Shown: piece by piece, positions 23,566 through 32,669 of the stretch
Layout: every line of letters begins with the position of its first letter
Numbering within the stretch: position 1 is the first letter of the stretch
From: CAIMMJ01 sp037131955
GTDB taxonomy: Bacteria > Bacteroidota > Bacteroidia > UBA4408
DNA: 38,373 nt
Direction: 5' to 3'
Assembly (NCBI GenBank): GCA_037131955.1
Contig: JBAXQC010000022.1
Location: 1 to 38,373, forward strand
Translations under genes and position numbers: made by a program
The notes under the pieces: model-generated
Seen by the model: only the letters and a program-made list of their open reading frames with translations
Database searches by the model: none
Told to the model about the DNA's origin: nothing

Positions 23566-24708
23566 TTACGCTCCTTTTATTTCTTCTCTTCCATCGGAAT
23601 GTTTTGCAAATCTTCCTTTGTTTCTATCATGAACCTGATCGTATTTTGGCCAAGGCCAACCACCAAATTTTGTTTGGTGATAATCTTCAAACGCTTGGTT
23701 TATTTCTTCTTTAGTATTCATAACAAATGGTCCGTACTGCATCACTTGTTCTGCAATTGGTTTGCCTTGCAGCACCAAAATACTTACAGGAGTTTCTCCG
23801 GCTTTTAAGGAAATTTCCATTTCAGCAGTCAATTCAATTCCGTTGTATGAACTTATTAATTCGTTGGCAACAGTTAAAGAACTTCCTTCGTAAAAATAAA
23901 TTGTTCTATTTACTCCAGCTCCACATTTTGGCAGAGTAAATTGTGCTTTTGCCTCCATTTTTATGTTCCATACTCCTACTTCATTTTTTTCGTCGGCAGC
24001 CCAAGAGTTGGGCGGAGGTAGTGGTGCTTTTGCATTGTATAATTTTCCTGCAATTACCTCAACTGTTGTTTTTTTATTGTTGGAATCTTGGTGAGTGTAG
24101 TTAGAAATATCTTCTTTCCAAAGCATTTTAAAGTGTGGTTCAACCATCTTATTTTTCTTTGGAAGATTGAGCCATATTTGAAATAGTTCCATAGGATTTT
24201 CTTCCTCCTTTTTAATAAGTGGAAACATTTCAGAGTGTTGAACTCCTTTGCCAGCTGTCATCCACTGAACATCACCATTTCCATATCGTCCAGAGGCTCC
24301 TGTAGAATCGGCATGGTCTACTATGCCTTGGCGAACAACTGTTATTGTTTCGAACCCTCTGTGCGGATGACCTGGAAAGCCAGGAACAACTTTTCCATGG
24401 TACATTCTAAATCCATCTTTAATGATGAAATCATCGCCAATGTGCCTTTCGTTTAAATACGATTTATCCGGGCCCATTTTTTCATTTCCTTTTGGAAATT
24501 TATCTTCGTGATGTACACAAAATAAAAACGGATCGGAGGTCTCCCATTGAAATCCTAAGGGTTTAATACTTTTTATTGGAGATTTTTCCATAGATTTTAA
24601 ATTGTTTTTTAATGAATTTGAAAAGCCAGCAATTGGTGCAATTACACTAGCAGTTAGAGCAGCTGAAACTCTGGTAATAAATCCTCTTCTTTGAAGTTTG
24701 TTAGACAT
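23566..24708 (-). CDS. Pirin family protein with N-terminal export signal
   Basis: 380 residues. The bicupin pirin fold is seen from about residue 48. Metal ligands in the N-terminal cupin are His114 and His116 in FPGHPHRGFETI, and His158 and Glu160 in GKGVQHSEMF. ELFQIWLNLP and the C-terminal cupin with YGPFVMNTKEEI also match. Pirins are iron proteins, and some have quercetin 2,3-dioxygenase activity. Unusually for a pirin, residues 1-30 look like a Tat-type signal (QRRGFITRVSAALTASVIAPIAG), with the twin Arg followed by Gly-Phe and a weakly hydrophobic stretch, so export as a folded metalloprotein is plausible. It stands alone between fhs and the alkC-alaS pair. Family secure; localisation inferred. 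Confidence 0.93.
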   Translation of the reverse strand: MSNKLQRRGFITRVSAALTASVIAPIAGFSNSLKNNLKSMEKSPIKSIKPLGFQWETSDPFLFCVHHEDKFPKGNEKMGPDKSYLNERHIGDDFIIKDGFRMYHGKVVPGFPGHPHRGFETITVVRQGIVDHADSTGASGRYGNGDVQWMTAGKGVQHSEMFPLIKKEEENPMELFQIWLNLPKKNKMVEPHFKMLWKEDISNYTHQDSNNKKTTVEVIAGKLYNAKAPLPPPNSWAADEKNEVGVWNIKMEAKAQFTLPKCGAGVNRTIYFYEGSSLTVANELISSYNGIELTAEMEISLKAGETPVSILVLQGKPIAEQVMQYGPFVMNTKEEINQAFEDYHQTKFGGWPWPKYDQVHDRNKGRFAKHSDGREEIKGA

Positions 24709-24798
24709 AAGTTTATCTATTAAAGTGCTAATTTACTAAAAAACAGAAGTATAAATAAATTGTTTTCATACATCAAAACCGGTTGATTTACAAAAAAC

Positions 24799-25899
24799 TT
24801 ATACTAAATAAAATTCAGCTTTCTTACTCTCCTTTCCATTAACTACTATGGAAACATATTGTGCACCTAAATAATACTTTTTGGTTGTAATAACTCTAAA
24901 ACTGTGGTTCTTTGAAACTTGAGTTATACTGTTTTTTTCATACTCTCTCTCCGAAATCTTAAACACTTTTTTGCCGTAAGTACCATTTTGCCTCAAAAAA
25001 TAAACAGCATACTCTAATCGAATATATTTTGGTTTTTTATCGAGGTTTTGGAGTTCAAAACTAAAAGACAAATTATCACCAATTTTTAAATTTGAGTTTT
25101 CAATTCTAAAGTTCACTACCAAAATATTTTTAGAATCCAATCCATAATGATTTAATATATCACTGTGGCCTTGCTTTAAAAGTGTTCTGCTGGCATGTTT
25201 TATAACATAATCTGTTTCTTTTGATATTCCTTTCCACTTTTTGGCTACATCAATTACAATATGTGGATGATCTTTAGAAATATCATTTAAATTATTTGCA
25301 ACACTTCTTCTTACAAATTCTGATTCGTCGTTTTTTAAAATTTCTAAAATTTCCAACACTTGAGATGGGTCCTTTTTAAATTCAGGTAATGCCATTGCCC
25401 AAGGCAAACGTGGCCTTATTCCTTCGGTCGCTAGTCGTCTAACTTTTTCGTTTTTATGCTTGGCCCACTTTTTTAATTGTGGAAGCATTTTATTGGGATA
25501 TTTTAAAATAAATGGTCTTACTGCAAATTCACAAGTAATAAATTGTGTGGTAAATTCTATAGCATCAACAGAAATTTCATAGTGTTCAATTCCAAATTGC
25601 TCTATGTAATCTGCAAAAAACAAATATTCTATTGTTCCCCAATTTTTTTGATTTCCTTGTATTTGTTTGATACAGTTCTTTAAAATTGGAATTGCTTTCT
25701 CATAATCCTTTGGCAAAAAATGATGCAAAACAGTAGCAGTATGCCTCATTCTTTCTTTTAGTTCCATTGTTTCAAAAGCAGAAGAAAAAATCATTTTTAT
25801 AAATTTTTTCTTCTCAAAATCAGGAACATGATTTTCTAAAACTACCGAAAAACTAGTGTAGAATTCCTTGTTGTATAAGTCTTTTAAAAGGGTGGTCAT
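24799..25899 (-). CDS. AlkC-like DNA alkylation repair glycosylase with Ig-like C-terminal domain
   Basis: 366 residues. Residues 1-255 are helical HEAT-like repeats of the AlkC/AlkD group; WGTIEYLFFADYIEQFG and VRRLATEGIRPRLPWA are typical of AlkC, which removes 3-methyladenine and 3-methylcytosine without flipping the base. Residues about 262-366 are a beta-rich domain (NFRIENSNLKIGDNLSFSF onwards), matching the Ig-like domain known at the C terminus of AlkC proteins and thought to help hold DNA. The gene starts 5 bp after the alaS stop, so it is probably expressed with alaS. No Ada-type regulator is nearby. Annotation as alkylation repair is good; AlkC rather than AlkD rests on the C-terminal domain and the RRLATEGIRPRLPW motif. 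Confidence 0.88.
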   Translation of the reverse strand: MTTLLKDLYNKEFYTSFSVVLENHVPDFEKKKFIKMIFSSAFETMELKERMRHTATVLHHFLPKDYEKAIPILKNCIKQIQGNQKNWGTIEYLFFADYIEQFGIEHYEISVDAIEFTTQFITCEFAVRPFILKYPNKMLPQLKKWAKHKNEKVRRLATEGIRPRLPWAMALPEFKKDPSQVLEILEILKNDESEFVRRSVANNLNDISKDHPHIVIDVAKKWKGISKETDYVIKHASRTLLKQGHSDILNHYGLDSKNILVVNFRIENSNLKIGDNLSFSFELQNLDKKPKYIRLEYAVYFLRQNGTYGKKVFKISEREYEKNSITQVSKNHSFRVITTKKYYLGAQYVSIVVNGKESKKAEFYLV

Positions 25900-25904
25900 G
25901 TATT

Positions 25905-28511
25905 TTAAACAAACTCTCCTAATCTATCAATTGCATTTTGCAAACCCTTAGGATTTTGACCGCCTGCCGTGGCAAAGAACGCCTGACCTCCACCACCACC
26001 ATTTATCTCTTTTGCTAACTCTTTAATTATGTTTCCGGCATGAAGCTTTTTTTCTTTGGTTAGATTTTCAGAAATTATTAAACTGATGTTTGCCTTTCCT
26101 TCTATTTCGCAACCAATAATAGCCACAAGATTTTCTATATCTTTTGATAAATTGTAACACACATCACGAACTGTATCCACTGAATCTACTTTTAAAATTG
26201 TTTGCAGTAAATTAATGTCATTTTTTTGTGTAACAAGTTTTAGTAGTTCATTTTTAATTTCAACTGCTTGTTTTGCTTTAAAAACCTCTAATGATTTCTC
26301 CAACTCAGAATTTTTTTGAATTAAATCTTCAATAGCTTTGGTAAGTGATTTGGGATTTTTTAAAATTGACTTAACCTCCTCTAATTCTTTGAGTTTTTCT
26401 TCTACAAAATTCCTTGCTTTTAATTCTGTGTAAGCTTCAATTCTCCTTACTCCTGACGCAACAGCCGATTCCGAAACAATTTTAAAATAGCCAATTTTAC
26501 CTGTTGCATCTACATGGGTTCCTCCGCAAAGCTCCACAGAATAGTTTTCGTCAAATGTTACAACTCTTACCACATCGCCATATTTTTCGCCAAACAATGC
26601 CATTGCTCCTCTCTTTTTTGCTTCTTCAATAGCCAATTCTTCTATCTGCAATTTTATGTTTTCCGTAATTTTCTGATTCACCATTTCTTCTATGTTGTCC
26701 ACTTCAACTTCGTTTAATTTAGAGAAATGAGAAAAGTCGAATCGCAAATAATCCTGGTTTACTAAACTTCCTTTTTGTTCTACATGAGTTCCTAGAACAT
26801 TTCTAAGTGCTGCATGCATCAAGTGAGTTGCAGAGTGATTGTTCATGATTAGTTTTCTTCTGTCTTCATCCACTTGTGCAAAAAATTCTGCATTTATTTT
26901 TTCGGGGAATTGCTCAGTAATATGAATCCAAATTCCATTTTCTTTTTTTGTATCCAACACATTAATTTTCTCATTTACGTTGCTCAGCCATCCACTGTCT
27001 CCCACTTGTCCACCGCTCTCGGCATAAAATGGTGTTTTATCCAAAACAATTTGATAGTGTGTTTTACCCTTTGCCGAAACTTTTCTATACTTCACAATTG
27101 TGCAATTGCTGCTCAGCTCAGTATATCCTACAAACGTAAATTCAGGATTTTGTTTTAGTTCTATCCAATCTTCTGTGCTAACTTCAGCTGCCATTCTGGA
27201 ACGCTTTTTCTGTTCTTCCAAGCATTCGTTATATTTATTCATATCTACTTCCAAATTGTTCTCACGTGATAGCAGTTGCGTTAAATCTATAGGAAAACCA
27301 AATGTATCAAACAATTCAAAAGCAAATTCTCCGTCAATAGCACCTTTGTTTTTTTTGATGTAATCTTCAAATCGTAAAATTCCGTTGCCTAAAGTTTTTA
27401 GAAACGAATTTTCTTCTTCCTTAATAACCTTCTCTATTAATACTTTTTGAGAGTTTAATTCAGGGAAAAAATCTCCCATTTCTTTGGCCAAAACATCCAC
27501 CATAGAATACAAAAATGGTTGCTGAAAATCTAAAAACGTATAATAATACCTTACCGCTCTTCTTAATATCCTTCTTATAACGTATGCAGCCTTGGCGTTG
27601 CCTGGTAATTGTCCATCTGCAATAGCAAAAGCAATAGTTCTTATGTGGTCAGATAAAACCCTCATGGCAATATCTGTTTTTTCATCCTTGCCATAAATCT
27701 TACCCGTTCTCTTTTCAATAAACTTTATCAAAGGTTGAAAAACATCCGTATCGTAATTCGATTTTTTTCCTTGCAAAGCCATGCACAAACGTTCAAACCC
27801 CATACCCGTATCTACATGTTGTTTGGGCAATTTTACCAATGAACCGTTTGCTTTGCGTTCAAACTCCATAAACACATTGTTCCAAATTTCAATTACTTGA
27901 GGATGACTTTCATTTACAAATTTTTTACCATCAACTTTTTGTCTTTCCTCATCGTCTCTTAAATCGATGTGAATTTCTGTACAAGGACCACAAGGACCTG
28001 TATCACCCATTTCCCAAAAATTATCTTTTTTATTTCCTCTCAATATTCTATCCTCGTCTATAAACAGTTTCCAATTATCGTAAGACTCTTGATCAAATGC
28101 CAAATTTTCTGGCTCATACCCTTCAAAAACCGTTACATACAATCTGCTTTTATCTAATTTATAAACTTCAGTTAAAAGCTCCCAAGCCCATGCAATTGCT
28201 TCTTTTTTAAAGTAATCGCCAAAACTCCAGTTGCCCAGCATTTCAAACATAGTGTGGTGATAGGTATCTACACCTACTTCTTCTAAATCATTATGTTTTC
28301 CGCTTACTCTCAAACATTTTTGAGTATCTGCAATTCTTGGAAATTTAATTGGAGAATTGCCTAAAAAAATATCTTTAAAAGGCGCCATACCACTGTTGTT
28401 AAACATAAGTGTAGGATCGTTTTTTACTACAATTGGTGCAGAGGGAACTATTTGATGTCCTTTTGATTGAAAAAAATCTAAGAATGTTTTTCTTGCTAAC
28501 TTACTTTCCAC
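25905..28511 (-). CDS. alaS: Alanyl-tRNA synthetase
   Basis: 868 residues, the standard length. The class II catalytic domain opens with TFLDFFQSKGH, includes NDPTLMFNNSGMAPFK and WNNVFMEFER, and runs to about 240. The tRNA-recognition and editing domains follow. The editing zinc site is His559 and His563 in NNHSATHLMHA, with Cys662 and His666 in CGGTH. The C-terminal C-Ala domain has AKEINGGGGGQAFFATAGGQ. It charges tRNA-Ala with alanine and clears mischarged Ser or Gly. A minus-strand -7 box lies 52 bp upstream. It is divergent from the M23 peptidase gene, an arrangement I recall as widely conserved in Bacteroidota. Confidence 0.98.
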   Translation of the reverse strand: MESKLARKTFLDFFQSKGHQIVPSAPIVVKNDPTLMFNNSGMAPFKDIFLGNSPIKFPRIADTQKCLRVSGKHNDLEEVGVDTYHHTMFEMLGNWSFGDYFKKEAIAWAWELLTEVYKLDKSRLYVTVFEGYEPENLAFDQESYDNWKLFIDEDRILRGNKKDNFWEMGDTGPCGPCTEIHIDLRDDEERQKVDGKKFVNESHPQVIEIWNNVFMEFERKANGSLVKLPKQHVDTGMGFERLCMALQGKKSNYDTDVFQPLIKFIEKRTGKIYGKDEKTDIAMRVLSDHIRTIAFAIADGQLPGNAKAAYVIRRILRRAVRYYYTFLDFQQPFLYSMVDVLAKEMGDFFPELNSQKVLIEKVIKEEENSFLKTLGNGILRFEDYIKKNKGAIDGEFAFELFDTFGFPIDLTQLLSRENNLEVDMNKYNECLEEQKKRSRMAAEVSTEDWIELKQNPEFTFVGYTELSSNCTIVKYRKVSAKGKTHYQIVLDKTPFYAESGGQVGDSGWLSNVNEKINVLDTKKENGIWIHITEQFPEKINAEFFAQVDEDRRKLIMNNHSATHLMHAALRNVLGTHVEQKGSLVNQDYLRFDFSHFSKLNEVEVDNIEEMVNQKITENIKLQIEELAIEEAKKRGAMALFGEKYGDVVRVVTFDENYSVELCGGTHVDATGKIGYFKIVSESAVASGVRRIEAYTELKARNFVEEKLKELEEVKSILKNPKSLTKAIEDLIQKNSELEKSLEVFKAKQAVEIKNELLKLVTQKNDINLLQTILKVDSVDTVRDVCYNLSKDIENLVAIIGCEIEGKANISLIISENLTKEKKLHAGNIIKELAKEINGGGGGQAFFATAGGQNPKGLQNAIDRLGEFV

Positions 28512-28562
28512 TATTAAGAAATATTAAGATTGATTATTGTATAAGATTTATCTAATTGAGTG

Positions 28563-28570
28563 CAAATTTA
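28563..28570 (-). promoter_or_regulatory. -7 promoter box for alaS
   Basis: TAAATTTG on the minus strand, 52 bp before the alaS ATG at 28511, matches TAnnTTTG. No properly spaced upstream TTG was seen. Confidence 0.45.
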
Positions 28571-28606
28571 TTTAAAAACACTAAATTCGTTTTGATTTTT
28601 TAAATT

Positions 28607-29575
28607 ATGTCAAAAGTAAAATTTTACTTTAATACCAAATCCCTTACCTACGAAAGAATTCAGGTAAAATGGATAGACCGTATTAAAAAATTCTTAACCT
28701 ACCTTGCCACAGGAATTGTGTTTGCTGTTGTTACCTTGCTTATTGCCTACAGATTTATTGATTCTCCCAAAGAAAAACAATTAAAGAGAGAAATTCAACA
28801 GATGAGCTACAACTACGAAGATTTAAACCAACGCTTAGAGCAAATGACATACGTGTTAAACGATATGCAAGACAGAGACGACAATATTTACAGAATGATT
28901 TTTGAAGCAGATCCAATTCCATCGAGTATCAGAAAAGCTGGCTTTGGCGGAGTAGACAGGTACAAAGAATTAGAAGGAATAGGAACAAATGATTTGGTGT
29001 TAGAAACCACAAAAAAATTAGATGGCCTGGCAAAAGCCATGTATATTCAATCTAAATCGTTTGACGAAGTGGTGAAATTGGCAAAGAATAAAAAATTATT
29101 ATTGGCCTCTATGCCTGCAATTCAGCCAATAAGTAAACTTAAACTTAAAAATGTTTCAGGTTTTGGCAGTCGTATGCACCCCATATACAAAACACCAGAT
29201 TTTCATCCGGGCATGGATTTTAGTGCTCCTCAAGGAACGCCAATTTATTCTACTGGCGAAGGTGTAGTGCAAAGAGCAGATAATTTAGCTCAAGGTTACG
29301 GAAATCACGTTGTGGTTAAACATGGTTTTGGATTTGAAACCTTATACGGACACATGAGCAGAATTAAAGTAAGAGTAGGACAAAAAGTTAAAAGAGGCGA
29401 AGTGCTGGGTTATGTAGGAAGCACGGGCTTAAGCACAGCACCGCATGTTCATTACGAAGTAATAAAAGGAGGACAAAAAATTAATCCTATCAATTACTTC
29501 TACAACGACCTTTCTCCAAAAGAATACCAAGCATTAATAGAAATGGCCGAAAAATCTAATCAATCTTTTGACTAA
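28607..29575 (+). CDS. M23 family metallopeptidase, membrane anchored
   Basis: 322 residues. The N terminus is cytoplasmic, one membrane segment spans about 31-50, then a coiled coil (about 55-92) leads to a LytM/M23 domain (about 175-300). Zinc ligands are His200 and Asp204 in FHPGMDFSAP and His282 in APHVHYEV; His249 in LYGHMS and His280 are the catalytic pair. All ligands are present, so it is likely an active peptidoglycan endopeptidase rather than a degenerate activator. Such proteins cut cross-links during growth and division in the periplasm. It is divergent from alaS and followed after 77 bp by the sensor-phosphatase gene. Confidence 0.94.
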   Translation: MSKVKFYFNTKSLTYERIQVKWIDRIKKFLTYLATGIVFAVVTLLIAYRFIDSPKEKQLKREIQQMSYNYEDLNQRLEQMTYVLNDMQDRDDNIYRMIFEADPIPSSIRKAGFGGVDRYKELEGIGTNDLVLETTKKLDGLAKAMYIQSKSFDEVVKLAKNKKLLLASMPAIQPISKLKLKNVSGFGSRMHPIYKTPDFHPGMDFSAPQGTPIYSTGEGVVQRADNLAQGYGNHVVVKHGFGFETLYGHMSRIKVRVGQKVKRGEVLGYVGSTGLSTAPHVHYEVIKGGQKINPINYFYNDLSPKEYQALIEMAEKSNQSFD

Positions 29576-29652
29576 TTAGAGTGATAATTCATTTTAATAT
29601 TTATGTTTACGCAAAGTAAATCAATTGAATTTTAAACTGTAAATAATACTGA

Positions 29653-31749
29653 TTGAAAAAAAGTATTTCCATTTCTTTCTTGTTTGTTCTTGCATTATCA
29701 AAATTTATTTTTGCCCAGCAAGAATCAATAATTTTAAATGATACTTCGTCAAGTTTTGATGTTTACAAGCATCTGTATTTATACAAAGAAGAAAAAAAAA
29801 TATATACTATTTCAGAAGTTTCAAAACCAAATTTTCCATTTGTAGCAAACAAAGGTAACTCTGCACCTAACTTAGGATTTACAGAAAGTAATTATTGGTT
29901 TATCTTTTCTGTAAAAAATAATTGGACTCCAAAAAAACTAATTCTTGAAATACCTTATCCATTCTTTAATCAACTAGAAATTTATTTTGTTAAGCACGGA
30001 AAAATTACAAGTAAAGAAATTGTAGGAGATCATTTACCATTTGCAAAAAGAAAAATAAACAACAAGAATTTTATATTTGAACTAGATTTTGCGCCCAACG
30101 ATGAAACAAAAATTTTTGCACACATTCTCTGCGATGGCGAGGCAACAAGCTTTCCTGTAAGGCTATTAAAATCCATTGAACTATCCGAATATTATTACCA
30201 AGAGCAATTGATGCTTGGGTTTTATTACGGCGTTTTGTTATTTGCTTTATTTCTCTCCTTTTTTTTAGGAGTATCATTAAAAGAATCAATTAATTTTTGG
30301 TATTTCTTATACATTTTAAGTATAGGAATTTTTCAATTGGCATTAGATGGCTTGGCATTTCAATACTTATGGCCCAATAATGTATGGTTGGCCAATCACA
30401 TCATTCCTTTGGCAGGATCGGCAGGGATATTCTTTTTGTTACAATTTACTCAAAGTCTATTGTTAACTAAGAAACTTGCACCACTAATTTACAACACATT
30501 GAATTTAGTGGCCACCATAGTTTTTGTGTTTTTTATTGCTTCCATGTTCAACAATCCATTGTATTCTTGGAGTTTAAAAGGACTTAATTTACTTGGACTT
30601 ATTGCCAATCTTTTAGTGCTTGCTGCATCAATAGTTGTATTAAGAAGAAACTACAAACCAGCTCGGTATTTTTTGATTGCATTCTCACTTTTAATAGTAG
30701 GAATACTTTTGGCTCTACTAAAAAACTTTGGAATATTACCACGAGTCTTTCTTACAGAATATGGAATTCAAATGGGCTCTGCAATAGAAATTATTTTCTT
30801 ATCGTTTGCATTGAGTGAGAGAGTTAAAGTGTTGAAAGACGAAAAAACGGAAGTTCAAAATTTATTGATTGAACAATACAAAGAAAATAATAGAATTCAG
30901 GCAGAAATAAATGTGGAGTTAGAAAGAAAAGTGGAGGAAAGAACGTCTGAAATTTCTGAGCAAAATAAGATCATTAGCGAAAAAAACAAAGACATTACCG
31001 ACAGTATTAATTATGCAAAAAGAATTCAAGAAGCTTTGTTGCCAAAAGAAGAAGTAAAGATGTTAACTTCAGAAAACTTCTTTGTTTTGTATAAACCAAG
31101 AGACATTGTAAGTGGAGATTTTTACTGGTTTGAAGAACAAAATGGAATATTAATTTTTTGCGTTGCCGATTGCACTGGCCATGGAGTTCCAGGGGCTTTG
31201 ATGAGTATGATTGGTGCCACCAATTTAAGGCAAATACTTGATGAACCAGTTAGCTTTAATGCAGCTGATATTTTAAATAGATTAGACAAAAAAATAATTG
31301 AATCACTAAAACAACAATCAGAATTAAATCCAACAAAGGATGGGATGGATACTGCAATATGTTTAATTGATACCAAAAAAAACACAGCTGTTTTTGCAGG
31401 TGCATTAAGACCAATGGTGCTTATTAGAGAAAATGAAATTATAGCGTACAGTTCATCCTCTTATAGTATAGGAGGATATAACCCCGAAATAAAAAAAGTA
31501 TTTACCAACCACGAAATTGAATTAAAGAAAGGCGATACAATTTATATGTTCAGTGATGGATACGCAGATCAGTTTGGCGGTGAAAAAAATAAAAAATTAA
31601 TGATTAAAAATTTCAAAAATAATTTATCAAAAATTTCCAACTACCCAATGGACAAACAAAAGGAATTGTTGCATAAAACTTTTGAAGATTGGCGCGGAAA
31701 CAATGAACAAGTAGACGACGTTTTGGTAATGGGAATTAAAATTGAATAA
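29653..31749 (+). CDS. 7TMR-DISM sensor with SpoIIE/PP2C phosphatase output
   Basis: 698 residues: signal peptide (1-21, FAQ), 7TMR-DISMED2-type outer domain (about 25-170, with NLGFTESNYW), seven membrane segments (about 187-390), coiled coil (about 392-450, LERKVEERT) and a SpoIIE-type PP2C phosphatase domain (about 465-697). The Mn-binding acidic residues are Asp489 (SGDFYWF), Asp506 (ADCTGHGVPGALMS), Asp566 (GMDTA), Asp635 (FSDGYADQFGG) and Asp688-689. It should dephosphorylate a protein Ser/Thr partner, such as an anti-sigma antagonist, in response to an external ligand; no such partner is encoded here. The start is TTG at 29653, placed just before the signal peptide. The sensor half resembles the kinase at 3462-5621. 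A methyltransferase gene follows by 1 bp. Confidence 0.93.
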   Translation: MKKSISISFLFVLALSKFIFAQQESIILNDTSSSFDVYKHLYLYKEEKKIYTISEVSKPNFPFVANKGNSAPNLGFTESNYWFIFSVKNNWTPKKLILEIPYPFFNQLEIYFVKHGKITSKEIVGDHLPFAKRKINNKNFIFELDFAPNDETKIFAHILCDGEATSFPVRLLKSIELSEYYYQEQLMLGFYYGVLLFALFLSFFLGVSLKESINFWYFLYILSIGIFQLALDGLAFQYLWPNNVWLANHIIPLAGSAGIFFLLQFTQSLLLTKKLAPLIYNTLNLVATIVFVFFIASMFNNPLYSWSLKGLNLLGLIANLLVLAASIVVLRRNYKPARYFLIAFSLLIVGILLALLKNFGILPRVFLTEYGIQMGSAIEIIFLSFALSERVKVLKDEKTEVQNLLIEQYKENNRIQAEINVELERKVEERTSEISEQNKIISEKNKDITDSINYAKRIQEALLPKEEVKMLTSENFFVLYKPRDIVSGDFYWFEEQNGILIFCVADCTGHGVPGALMSMIGATNLRQILDEPVSFNAADILNRLDKKIIESLKQQSELNPTKDGMDTAICLIDTKKNTAVFAGALRPMVLIRENEIIAYSSSSYSIGGYNPEIKKVFTNHEIELKKGDTIYMFSDGYADQFGGEKNKKLMIKNFKNNLSKISNYPMDKQKELLHKTFEDWRGNNEQVDDVLVMGIKIE

Positions 31750-31750
31750 T

Positions 31751-32551
31751 ATGAATTCTTCCAAAGAGTATATTGAAGTTAACAAAAATGCCTGGAACAA
31801 AAAAGTTGAAGTAAACTATAATTCAAAATTCTATGGTGTTGAAACATTTTTAAAAACAAAAAATTCACTCAATAAAATAGAACTAGACTTGTTAGGTGAT
31901 GTTTCTAATAAAAAGATTCTTCATTTGCAATGCCATTTTGGAATGGATAGCATTTCGTTGGCAAACTTAGGAGCTAATGTAACAGCAGTTGACTTTTCTG
32001 AAGAGGCAATAGTAAAAGCAAAACATCTATCTAATTTAACAAATACTCCTGTAAACTTTATATGTTGCGATATTTATGATTTGCCTAATTTGCTTAATGA
32101 AAAATTTGATATTGTTTTTACAACATACGGCACAATAGGTTGGCTGCCAGATTTGGATAAATGGGCAACAATTGTTTCTAATTATTTGGACCTTACCGGT
32201 AAACTTATTTTTGTTGAATTTCACCCTGTGGTTTGGATGTTTGACAACGACTTTAATGAAGTTTTTTACAGCTATTTTAACAAAGAAGAAATCGTTGAAA
32301 CAATAAGTGGTACCTATGCCGATAAACAAGCAGAAATTGTTACAGAAACAATTTCATGGAATCATCCACTAACAGATGTAATTTCAAATTTGCTAAAACA
32401 CCAAATAGATATAAAGTCTTTTTTAGAATACGATTATTCTCCCTACAATTGTTTTAATGATATGGAAGAATTTGAAAAAGGAAAATTTAGAATTAAGAAA
32501 TTCGGAAATAAAATTCCTCTGGTTTATTCCTTAGTTGCAGAAAAAATATAA
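31751..32551 (+). CDS. Class I SAM-dependent methyltransferase
   Basis: 266 residues from the ATG at 31751, one base after the upstream stop; a TTG at 31742 would overlap the phosphatase gene and is less likely. The SAM-binding motif I is ILHLQCHFGMDSISLANLG, followed by the acidic VTAVDFSEEAI, then FDIVFTTYGTIGWLPDL (motif IV region) and LTGKLIFVEFHPV. This is the UbiE/Methyltransf_11-like Rossmann fold. The HLQCHFG version in place of DLGCGxG is typical of a Bacteroidota and Firmicutes subgroup. The acceptor is unknown. The coupling to the sensor-phosphatase suggests co-expression but does not show a shared role. Confidence 0.9.
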   Translation: MNSSKEYIEVNKNAWNKKVEVNYNSKFYGVETFLKTKNSLNKIELDLLGDVSNKKILHLQCHFGMDSISLANLGANVTAVDFSEEAIVKAKHLSNLTNTPVNFICCDIYDLPNLLNEKFDIVFTTYGTIGWLPDLDKWATIVSNYLDLTGKLIFVEFHPVVWMFDNDFNEVFYSYFNKEEIVETISGTYADKQAEIVTETISWNHPLTDVISNLLKHQIDIKSFLEYDYSPYNCFNDMEEFEKGKFRIKKFGNKIPLVYSLVAEKI

Positions 32552-32606
32552 TGCAATTTTTAAATTCTCTACAATAGTTTCTTCACTTTAAGCACGAGAG
32601 ATATTC

Positions 32607-32645
32607 CTCAATAGTATTCGTTGCAAACATAATACGACTATTGAG
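32607..32645. repeat. Inverted repeat between convergent genes
   Basis: CTCAATAGT at 32607-32615 and ACTATTGAG at 32637-32645 form a perfect 9-bp stem around a 21-base loop, in the 118-bp gap between the methyltransferase and icmF stops. It could serve as a weak two-way terminator, but there is no clean T run after it on either strand. Confidence 0.4.
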
Positions 32646-32669
32646 TTAGAAATAACTTAATCCAAATCA

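Noticed and set aside
31742..31750. TTG start of the methyltransferase overlapping the phosphatase gene
   Set aside because: The ATG at 31751 is one base past the preceding stop and gives the expected beginning of the protein.
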